Below are positions 38,465 through 44,685 of a stretch of DNA of 44,685 bases, in pieces. The position numbers and the translations under genes are program-made. The DNA lies in the NCBI RefSeq assembly GCF_005889735.1, contig NZ_VCKY01000065.1:1-44685 (forward strand), read 5' to 3'. The notes below the pieces were generated by a model. That model was given only the letters and a program-made list of their open reading frames with translations, ran no database searches and was not told the origin of the DNA. Source of the DNA: Nonomuraea turkmeniaca. Lineage in GTDB: Bacteria > Actinomycetota > Actinomycetes > Streptosporangiales > Streptosporangiaceae. The first letter of the stretch is position 1; each line of letters opens with the position of its first letter.

Positions 38465-41194
38465 TTACGCGGGAAGGTGGTCGCCCACGAGGGCGAGGCA
38501 CTGGATGGCGGCCAGGCCGTACTGCGAGGAGGCGTTGGTCGAGGCGAAGGCGGTCTCGTCGACCGGCTTGAGCACCTTCGAGCCCGCCACGCGCACCGCC
38601 TTGAACTCCAGGGTCTTGGGGTATCCGGCGTGGCCGGTGTCGAACTCCTTCCACGCCCGCGCGGCCAGGGTCGCGTCGCCGAGCTTGGCGGCGGCGTAGG
38701 CGGTGAGCCGGGAGTGGGCCTGGCGCAGGTTCAGGTTGCCCCACGACTGCCCGGTCTCCGCCTGCTGCTGGGCGGCGGTGCCGTTGTAGAGGCGGCAGTA
38801 CTGCAGCCACGCCTTGGTGAACGCCTCGTCACCGGTCAGGTGGATGATCTCGCTGCAGACCTCGACCAGCCCGAACACCGAGCCGAGCGAGCCGACGCTG
38901 ACGGCCGGCTCGGTGGGCTTGAAGGTGCCGTCGTCGAGGTCGTACAGGCCGCCGCCGCGCGCGAAGCCGTTGGGCATCGCCGCGATCGTGCGCATGCTGT
39001 TCAGGAGCTTCTCCTTGGCGATCGGGTCGCCGCCGCGCTCCCACTCGGTCAGCCAGGCCAGGGCGAGGCCGCTCCAGTCGGTCCCGGTGCCGACGGAAAG
39101 GGCGTGCGGGTCCGGCTCGTACGGGCCCGTGCGGATCTTGCGGATGGGGTCCAGGACCAGGAACGACTTGTCGGAGTCCACGAGATCGTGCATCAGGTCG
39201 CCGATGCGCTCGTCGGCGGTGAGGAAGTACAGGAATCGCCGGTAGCCGGCGGTGCTGATGCGCAGCTGCTTGGCGCTGTCGGCCCAGTGCTGCACGCCGT
39301 GCCGGGTTCCCAGGTCCCGCCATTTGCCGAGGTGGTAGACGTCGACCTCGCCGGTGTGCCGGGTCATCGCCTCGGCGAAGCGGAACGCCTCGGCCTTCCC
39401 GGTGCGCAGGTAGTGGTACCAGAGCCACAGGTCGGGCGACAGCTCGGAGTTGGCCCAGGCGTAGCCGCCGACGTCGTAACGCCAGACGTGCCGGTCGGGG
39501 TCGTAGCTGTGCATGATGTCGCCGTAGTCCCAGAAGCCGTACCAGGACCTCTGCTCGACCTGCTCGCTGTGGAAGTCGAACAGGAAGTCCAGGCGGTCCT
39601 CGATGCGGGCCTTGGCGGGGGTCGAGCGGTCGACCGGCGACCAGTCGCCGAAGACCTTGGCCGCGTGCATGTGCGCGGGCGGTGCGACGACGAGCGGCGG
39701 CGTCTGCACGGCCTGGGCCAGCTCCGCCACCTTCTCGGCGGCCGGGGTGGCCTCCAGCGCCCAGAACATCAGCTCCGTCGTGCGCGCGATGCCGTACGGG
39801 GTGCCGAAGCCCGGCTCGTAGTCCTCGTACGTGATCTCCAGGCCCTCGAGCTGCTCGGCGTAGGTGTCCTGGCCCATCCCGTCGTGGTAGAAGCGCAGGT
39901 CCATGGGCCCGGCGTCGGGCGACCACAACCACACGGTGATCTCGGCGTTGTCGCCCGCCGCGCCACGGATGTCGAGCTGGCTGGGGTGCAGCTGCCAGAA
40001 GTTGCGCATGCCGAAGGCGAAGCCGCCGGTGGGACCGCCGACGTACCCGAGCCCGCCGGCGCGGCCACCGGCGTCGACCGGGATCCAGCCGTGCCCGCTC
40101 TTGGTGCGCTTGCGGATCTGGAAGCCGTCGGCGGTGAGCTGGCGCAGCGAGTAGTCGCCGAAGGCGGGGATGAGGTGCAGCCGCGAGCTGACCCGGGTGT
40201 CCCAGGTCGCCACCGGCGGGGTGGCCTGCCCGGCGACCTGCGCCTGGCGGACCGCGGCGCCCGGGTCGCGGCGCAGGCCGGTGATGCCGCGCACCGCCTC
40301 GGCCAGGACGCCGTCGCCCGTTCCGGCGAAGCGCACGTGCCGGTTGTACAGCTCGTCGCGCATCGGCACCTTGAACCGGATGCCGAGACCGCGGATGAAG
40401 TCCTCCTTCTCGTCGCCGTCGTAGACGAAGCTGTGCACGGCGCGGATGCCGTCGCTGCCGGCGTAGAAGTACAGGCGCACGGTGAACGGCAGCCAGGACC
40501 GGTTGCCGTGCCGGTGCGCGCCGTCGATCCTGACCACCGCGCGGACCGGGCCGGACTGCTCGACCGTCACCTTCTCCGTCCGGCCGGTGAACCTCTCCTT
40601 CTTCACCGAGCCGCCCTCGTCGTCGCCGGGGTCAGTCTGTCGCAGGCAGACGAGCTCGCCGTCGCGGGCGATCTCACGGTCGCCGCGCAGGATGGCGCTC
40701 ACCAGCCGGTCGCCCTTCTTCGGGATCAGGCACCGGATGACGCCGGTGCTCACCTCGACCTGGTCGTCGCCGTCCTTGACCGTCACGGCCGCCGCGGGCG
40801 CGGCCGGTTGTCCTGCGGTGAGCACGTACTGCTCGGCCGGGGCGACCTCGGCGCCGATGGCGTGAGCGGTCCACTTGAGCGACCCGTCCGGCCAGTACGC
40901 GGTGGCCCACGTCTGCACGGGCACCTGCTGCCCCGCGGCGGTGCGCAACGCGAAGGCCTGGTCCTTGGGCACGGTGCCCTTCGGCCACGGCACGCCCCAC
41001 GTGGACCCCGCGGCGAGTTGCCGGGGCGCGCCGCCTTCCAGCCACCGGAGCTGGACGCCGTCGTCAAGCGCGCCGCTCGCCGTGACCGGCTGCGCGGCCT
41101 CGGCACGCGCCGGTCCCGCGGTCCAGCCGACCTGCCCGGCGGCGCCGACCGCCGCCGCGCTCAAGAGAAGGTTTCGTCGGGACATCATCGCCAT
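38465..41194 (-). CDS. YetA/PcRGLX-like exported protein (putative exo-rhamnogalacturonan lyase, PL26-type)
   Basis: The 909-residue protein has a twin-arginine signal (MAMMSRRNLLLSAAAVGAAG, with SRRNLLL). An N-terminal beta domain reads VQLRWLEGGAPR and GVPWPKGTVPKDQAFALRTA. A RIFT-barrel-like region (DGIRAVHSFVYDGDEKEDFI) is followed by an alpha/alpha-barrel tail (YGFWDYGDIMHSYDPDRHVW, YDVGGYAWANSELSPDLWLW, YHLGKWRDLGTRHGVQHWAD). This matches YetA-like proteins and the fungal exo-rhamnogalacturonan lyase PcRGLX. It should remove unsaturated disaccharides from RG-I chain ends produced by the PL11 lyase. ATG 41194 has GGAG upstream; the longer frame from 41401 has no signal-like start. It is the first gene of the operon. 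Confidence 0.88.
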   Translation of the reverse strand: MAMMSRRNLLLSAAAVGAAGQVGWTAGPARAEAAQPVTASGALDDGVQLRWLEGGAPRQLAAGSTWGVPWPKGTVPKDQAFALRTAAGQQVPVQTWATAYWPDGSLKWTAHAIGAEVAPAEQYVLTAGQPAAPAAAVTVKDGDDQVEVSTGVIRCLIPKKGDRLVSAILRGDREIARDGELVCLRQTDPGDDEGGSVKKERFTGRTEKVTVEQSGPVRAVVRIDGAHRHGNRSWLPFTVRLYFYAGSDGIRAVHSFVYDGDEKEDFIRGLGIRFKVPMRDELYNRHVRFAGTGDGVLAEAVRGITGLRRDPGAAVRQAQVAGQATPPVATWDTRVSSRLHLIPAFGDYSLRQLTADGFQIRKRTKSGHGWIPVDAGGRAGGLGYVGGPTGGFAFGMRNFWQLHPSQLDIRGAAGDNAEITVWLWSPDAGPMDLRFYHDGMGQDTYAEQLEGLEITYEDYEPGFGTPYGIARTTELMFWALEATPAAEKVAELAQAVQTPPLVVAPPAHMHAAKVFGDWSPVDRSTPAKARIEDRLDFLFDFHSEQVEQRSWYGFWDYGDIMHSYDPDRHVWRYDVGGYAWANSELSPDLWLWYHYLRTGKAEAFRFAEAMTRHTGEVDVYHLGKWRDLGTRHGVQHWADSAKQLRISTAGYRRFLYFLTADERIGDLMHDLVDSDKSFLVLDPIRKIRTGPYEPDPHALSVGTGTDWSGLALAWLTEWERGGDPIAKEKLLNSMRTIAAMPNGFARGGGLYDLDDGTFKPTEPAVSVGSLGSVFGLVEVCSEIIHLTGDEAFTKAWLQYCRLYNGTAAQQQAETGQSWGNLNLRQAHSRLTAYAAAKLGDATLAARAWKEFDTGHAGYPKTLEFKAVRVAGSKVLKPVDETAFASTNASSQYGLAAIQCLALVGDHLPA

Positions 41195-41240
41195 GGGGGG
41201 GCTCCACTCGGTAGGCGTAACAGCGATGAAACGGCGAGTT

Positions 41241-41255
41241 GTTAAACCGTTTACT
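41241..41255. promoter_or_regulatory. cre-like LacI operator, site B
   Basis: GTTAAACCGTTTACT matches 12 of 14 positions of TGWAANCGNTNWCA. It lies just downstream of the predicted start of the lyase operon transcript (about 41257), a repressing position. Confidence 0.65.
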
Positions 41256-41263
41256 AAGAGCAG

Positions 41264-41292
41264 ATCGCAGCATGAGCTGCAATGGCTGTCAA
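41264..41292 (-). promoter_or_regulatory. Promoter of the rhamnogalacturonan lyase operon
   Basis: On the minus strand TTGACA (41292-41287), a 17-base spacer and TGCGAT (41269-41264) form a reasonable promoter, about 70 bp before ATG 41194 and next to operator B. Confidence 0.5.
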
Positions 41293-41394
41293 GGGCCCTC
41301 TGCAACCATGGGATGCGTTTGCATGGCCGACCTGCGACAAACCCTGGTGTGCGCGCCGCCCACCCGTCTGGCCTGCGGGCATGCGAGCGGTGAT

Positions 41395-41423
41395 TTGACA
41401 CTCCTGCGGCGAGGCGGAACCAT
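41395..41423 (+). promoter_or_regulatory. Promoter of the LacI regulator gene
   Basis: TTGACA (41395-41400), a 17-base spacer and AACCAT (41418-41423). Transcription would begin near 41430, inside operator C, implying autorepression. Confidence 0.5.
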
Positions 41424-41427
41424 CGTA

Positions 41428-41443
41428 TGAAAGCGGTTTACCA
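41428..41443. promoter_or_regulatory. cre-like LacI operator, site C
   Basis: TGAAAGCGGTTTACCA shares the AARCGGTTT core with site A and matches 12 of 14 consensus positions. It covers the predicted start of the LacI gene transcript. Confidence 0.65.
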
Positions 41444-41471
41444 GCGTGTTGCAGCGCCAGGGGGAGGTAGG

Positions 41472-42563
41472 ATGGCCCGGCGTGCTGCGTCCGGCGACGA
41501 GGGGCGGCGGCCGACGACGATCCGCGACGTGGCCGCGCACGCGGGCGTGTCCGTCGCGACGGTCTCCCGGATCCTGTCCGGCACCTACCCCAGCGCACCC
41601 GCGACCCGCAGCAAGGTCATGCGCGCGGTCCGGGAGCTCGACTACGTGGCCAACGCCAACGCACGCGGGCTGGCCGGCGCGAGCAGCCGCAGCGTCGCCA
41701 TCATCGTCAACTCCGTCGTCTCCCCCCACTACGCCCACGTCGCCCAGGGCGTCCAGGCCCAGGCCGCGCTCGAAGGCAAGCTGTGCATCGTCGGCACCAC
41801 CGGCGGCGACTCCGAGCGCGAGCTCGCCACCGTGCAGCTCATGCGCCAGGAGCACGCCGAATGCGTGATCCTCGTCGGCAACGTCGTCAACGACGAGGCC
41901 TACCGCGAGCGCATGGCCGAATACGCCCGCGCGCTGGCGCTCGCCGGCTCGCAGCTCGTCCTGTGCGGGCGCCCGCCGCTGGGCCCCGGCGTGCCCGCCC
42001 TCGTCGTCGAGTACGACAACACCGGCGGCGCCTACGCCATCACCAGCCACCTGCTGTCGGCAGGCCACCGGCGCATCCTGTTCCTCGGCCGGCGCGACGG
42101 CTACACCACCCCGGAGAGCCGCGTCGCCGGCTACCGCAAGGCCCTGGCCGACCACCGCGTGCCGCACGATCCCGGCCTGGAGGTCGAGGGCACGATGGAG
42201 CGGCTCGAGGGCTACCGCATGGTCCGCCAGCGGCTGGCCGCCGGGCCCCGCGACTTCACGGCCATCTTCGCCGGCAACGACCTCATCGCGGCCGGCGCCC
42301 GGCAGGCGCTGCGGGAACACGGGCTGCGCGTTCCCGACGACGTCTCCATGGTCGGCTTCGACGACCTGCCCCCGGCCGCCGACATCGACCTCACCACCGT
42401 GCACGTGCCGCACGAGGAGCTGGGCCGCACCGCCGTACGCCTGGCGCTCGGACGGGGGCAGGATCAGGCGGGCATCCAGGCGGGCATGGCCGAGCACGTC
42501 CTGCTCGGCACCCACATCATCGTCCGCGACTCGGTCCGCCCGCTCAGGAACCAGGCACCATAG
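41472..42563 (+). CDS. LacI family regulator of the rhamnogalacturonan locus
   Basis: The 363-residue LacI protein has the helix-turn-helix TIRDVAAHAGVSVATVSRIL (residues about 16-35), the hinge NANARGLAGASSRSVA, and an effector domain with YAITSHLLSAGHRRILFLGR, AIFAGNDLIAAGARQALREH and VSMVGFDDLPPAADIDLTTV. ATG 41472 follows GGGGAGG; an upstream ATG at 41427 overlaps operator C and is unlikely. It is divergent from the lyase operon with cre-like sites on both sides and a third before the dehydrogenase gene, so it should repress the whole locus until an RG-I fragment binds. Confidence 0.93.
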   Translation: MARRAASGDEGRRPTTIRDVAAHAGVSVATVSRILSGTYPSAPATRSKVMRAVRELDYVANANARGLAGASSRSVAIIVNSVVSPHYAHVAQGVQAQAALEGKLCIVGTTGGDSERELATVQLMRQEHAECVILVGNVVNDEAYRERMAEYARALALAGSQLVLCGRPPLGPGVPALVVEYDNTGGAYAITSHLLSAGHRRILFLGRRDGYTTPESRVAGYRKALADHRVPHDPGLEVEGTMERLEGYRMVRQRLAAGPRDFTAIFAGNDLIAAGARQALREHGLRVPDDVSMVGFDDLPPAADIDLTTVHVPHEELGRTAVRLALGRGQDQAGIQAGMAEHVLLGTHIIVRDSVRPLRNQAP

Positions 42564-42567
42564 GGGC

Positions 42568-42909
42568 ATGGACGAGCTTGTCGTTGAGATCCACGTTCCC
42601 CTCGTCGCGGATCCACGGGTGCCCGAAGACGACTACGCCTTTCCGTGGATCGAGGTGATCGACGAGTTCGTCTTCGAAAGGGAGCAGCAGGGCGAGGCGG
42701 AGGTCTTCGACGACAGTGAGGAGTTCGGGGACGTCTATGTCTTCTTCATCAGCGGGGCCGACGAAGACACGCTCCTGAGCATCGCGTCCCGCGCGGCCGT
42801 TCTCGACGGAGTGCCCGTCGGCGCGTACGCCATGGTCACGCATGACGAGGCGGGCTCGTTCGGATTGGGGCGGCGGGTGGACCTCCCGTTGCCTCGAGAA
42901 CGGGACTGA
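42568..42909 (+). CDS. Small acidic hypothetical protein
   Basis: The 113-residue acidic protein is of unrecognised family. Visible features are HVPLVADPRVPEDDYAFPWI, an acidic FEREQQGEAEVFDDSEEFGD, the hydrophobic strand VYVFFISGADEDTLL and GVPVGAYAMVTHDEAGSFGL. It has no signal peptide or membrane segment and looks like a compact cytoplasmic alpha/beta fold. It starts only four bases after the LacI stop, with weak AGGGG as ribosome site, so it may be co-transcribed with the regulator by proximity only. No function is proposed. Confidence 0.78.
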   Translation: MDELVVEIHVPLVADPRVPEDDYAFPWIEVIDEFVFEREQQGEAEVFDDSEEFGDVYVFFISGADEDTLLSIASRAAVLDGVPVGAYAMVTHDEAGSFGLGRRVDLPLPRERD

Positions 42910-42990
42910 GCGGCACCGCCCTCGGCGGAGTCCTGCACCGCCAGTCGGCTCCAAGCCGCCCACAAGAGCCGTCCACCACCATTTCCGGCT

Positions 42991-44685
42991 GTGAACGGAA
43001 ATATCAGGAAAAGGTTTACGAAGATCGCCGCGACCGCGGCGGTGGTGATGGCGGTCGCGCTGCCCGTGTCACCGGCGGCGGCCGAGGTGGCGCCCGATGA
43101 GCGACCCGATGTGCCCGTCGGCACCTGGCTGGCCGCTCGCACGCAGCCCGCGGTCCAGCTGACCAGCTTCACCTACACCGGCACGGTCGCCGTGCCGACC
43201 AGCACGATCAACGAGACCGCGTTCGCCCAGCTCGTCCAGCAGGCCACGGCGACCGTGCAGTCCGGCAAGATCGCCTCAGACGAGCGCAGCATCGCCAAGT
43301 GGCTGTTCCAGCGGATCGCGGCCGACGTGGACACCTACCTCACCTCGACCACCCCGGAGCGTACGGTCGACGCCGAGGTCGGCGGACTGTGCACCGGCTG
43401 GTGGGTCACCCCCGACGGCTACATGGTCACCGGCGCGCACTGCGTCCAGGTGGGCGAGACCGAGCTCAGCCGGCTGTTCGCGCAGCAGGCGCTGAAGAAG
43501 TTCAACGAGCAGGACGCCAAGGAGATCATCAACGGCCTGCAGGGCATCGAGGCCGACGAGGAGATCGTCAAGCTCGCCCAGCAGATCTACGTGACGTTCA
43601 ACACCGACCACATGAAGATCCGCAACCTGCAGCAGAGCCTGTCGGTCGTGCAGAGCCTGCCCGGCGGCGGCGTGGACAAGACGGCCAAGCCGGTCCCCGC
43701 CGAACTGGTGTCGGTGGGCGAGAGCTACCCCGGCAAGGACTTCGCGCTGCTCAAGGTCAACGGGCAGCAGAACCTGCCGACCGTGCCGCTGGGCGAGGAC
43801 GCCGACGTGCGGACCGGCGACACGCTGTACATCAGCGGCTTCCCTGGCTTGGTCACGAACACCCCGTTCTTCAGCCTGGAGTCCAAGCTGGAGCCGGCGC
43901 TGACCGAGGGCCCGTACAACGCCAAACGCACCACGCAGACCGGTGTGCCGTACATCCAGACCCAGGCGCCCTCCTACAAGGGCAACTCCGGTGGCCCGGT
44001 GTTCAGCAAGGACGGCAAGGTCATCGGCATGCTGATCGCCGGCACGGTCAGCGAGGGCGGCGAGGCGTCGGAGAACGAGAGCTTCGTCCTGCCCGTGGGC
44101 ATCATCAAGGAGAAACTGGGCGAGAAGAACATCAAGCCCGCCCAGGCCATCACGACGACCCGGTACAACGAGGCGCTCAACGACTTCTTCCGGCACCACT
44201 ACTCGGCCGCGCTGCCGAAGTTCCGCGAGGTCCAGGCGCTCTTCCCGAACCACCCGTACGTGGCCAAATACCTCAGCGACACGCAGCAGGCCATCTCCGC
44301 GGGCAAGGACGAGACGCCCAAGTCGATCCTGGTGTGGGTGCTCATCGGGGCCGGCGTGCTGGTCGCGATCGTGATCACCCTCATCCTGGTCAAGGTCCTC
44401 CGTGGGCGCCGCCGCCCCGAGCCGTCCTTCGCCCCGCCGCCGTACGGCGCGGTGCCCCCGCCTCAGTGGCGGCAACTCCCGGCGAGCCAGGCCCAGGTGT
44501 CGCCTCCGGTGCAGGGCGCGTACGGGCAGGGCCACGGCGCCGGCGGCCACGAAGCCGCACCGTGCAGGTCGCCTTCGACGCGGCCTACGCCACGCCGGCC
44601 GAGGACGAGTTCTGGCAGAGCCCGCCCGCCGACCCCGGCGGGCCGGAGAACCTCTTCCACGACCCCGTCTACGACCGCGGCGCGA
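42991..44685 (+). CDS. Membrane-anchored trypsin-like serine protease (partial at window end, apparent frameshift near 44553)
   Basis: A signal peptide (FTKIAATAAVVMAVALPVSP) is followed by a long N-terminal extension and a trypsin-like/HtrA-like catalytic domain. The catalytic triad is His150 (VTGAHCVQ), Asp250 (PGKDFALLKV) and Ser333 (YKGNSGGPVF). A TPR-like helical pair (EALNDFFRHHYSAALPKFRE) comes next, then one membrane helix (SILVWVLIGAGVLVAIVITL, about residues 446-465) and a Pro/Gln-rich cytoplasmic tail. After about 44553 this frame loses its G/C third-position pattern, while the frame from 44556 (RTVQVAFDAAYATPAEDEFW) is entirely G/C at third positions, so one base seems to be missing. 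The gene continues past the window. GTG 42991 has no clear ribosome site. Confidence 0.82.
   Translation, partial: MNGNIRKRFTKIAATAAVVMAVALPVSPAAAEVAPDERPDVPVGTWLAARTQPAVQLTSFTYTGTVAVPTSTINETAFAQLVQQATATVQSGKIASDERSIAKWLFQRIAADVDTYLTSTTPERTVDAEVGGLCTGWWVTPDGYMVTGAHCVQVGETELSRLFAQQALKKFNEQDAKEIINGLQGIEADEEIVKLAQQIYVTFNTDHMKIRNLQQSLSVVQSLPGGGVDKTAKPVPAELVSVGESYPGKDFALLKVNGQQNLPTVPLGEDADVRTGDTLYISGFPGLVTNTPFFSLESKLEPALTEGPYNAKRTTQTGVPYIQTQAPSYKGNSGGPVFSKDGKVIGMLIAGTVSEGGEASENESFVLPVGIIKEKLGEKNIKPAQAITTTRYNEALNDFFRHHYSAALPKFREVQALFPNHPYVAKYLSDTQQAISAGKDETPKSILVWVLIGAGVLVAIVITLILVKVLRGRRRPEPSFAPPPYGAVPPPQWRQLPASQAQVSPPVQGAYGQGHGAGGHEAAPCRSPSTRPTPRRPRTSSGRARPPTPAGRRTSSTTPSTTAAR

Larger units (their letters stand above)
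41195..41471. other. Divergent regulatory region of the rhamnogalacturonan locus
   Basis: This 277-bp gap contains back-to-back promoters and two cre-like operators (41241-41255 and 41428-41443). I see no gene. TTGACA (41292-41287 on the minus strand) with TGCGAT 17 bases later serves the lyase operon. TTGACA (41395-41400) with AACCAT serves the LacI gene. Confidence 0.65.

Noticed and set aside
38477..41245. 922-codon plus-strand open frame opposite the YetA/PcRGLX-like gene
   Set aside because: Repetitive Val/Gly/Arg/His composition, no domain, and complete overlap with a minus-strand gene that has a twin-arginine signal and family motifs.
43276..44550. 424-codon minus-strand open frame at the right end
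   Set aside because: It is antisense to the trypsin-like protease, whose catalytic triad is clear on the plus strand.

Overview
The window is high-GC (about 70%) actinobacterial chromosomal DNA. GTG and TTG starts are frequent, several genes look leaderless, it carries a conservon (cvnA-B-C-D, a gene set typical of filamentous actinomycetes), and its ABC sugar importer has no ATPase gene of its own. The gene content fits a soil actinomycete of the Streptosporangiaceae/Nonomuraea kind; this is inferred from gene types only. I saw no tRNA, rRNA, CRISPR array or insertion sequence.

Layout. 1-914: an orphan C-terminal tail of a CvnA-type sensor kinase, then two tandem hairpins. 915-2478: a YciI/DGPF protein overlapping an ECF42-type sigma factor. 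2561-4194: a DUF6282 metal-dependent hydrolase coupled to a GalB-like PIG-L protein; immediately after it lie two broken genes on the other strand (4196-4855). 4927-8191: a membrane acyltransferase and an unusual protein with about seven membrane segments and six C-x4-C repeats. 8181-11448: regulators (PucR type, a TetR protein with a thioredoxin-like tail, a winged-helix protein). 11466-13001: a pyruvate phosphate dikinase-like protein lacking the C-terminal barrel. 12976-16924: the complete conservon on the minus strand. 17154-23914: a LacI-controlled galactoside system (GH42 beta-galactosidase, two permeases, a lipoprotein binding protein) with two matching operators. 24124-27216: a secreted phosphoesterase and a two-component system. 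27241-30545: a TetR regulator with three operator-like sites around a serine hydrolase and a quinone oxidoreductase, plus an ArsR-like regulator facing the oxidoreductase. 30531-33664: a second two-component system, two small secreted proteins, a four-fold 11-bp tandem repeat and a relic of the histidine kinase gene. 33669-42563: a rhamnogalacturonan utilisation locus (YetA/PcRGLX-like lyase, PL11 lyase, DUF2264 protein, 2-hydroxyacid dehydrogenase, LacI regulator) with three cre-like operators. 42568-44685: a small acidic protein and a membrane-anchored trypsin-like protease that is cut by the window end and appears frameshifted.

How the parts fit. The rhamnogalacturonan locus should cleave the pectin RG-I backbone outside the cell and process the fragments. 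The GH42/ABC system would suit beta-galactan side-chain fragments of the same polymer, so the two LacI systems may serve one food source through different operators. Much of the remaining sequence is regulatory: a sigma factor, two two-component systems, a conservon and seven one-component regulators, several with visible operator candidates.
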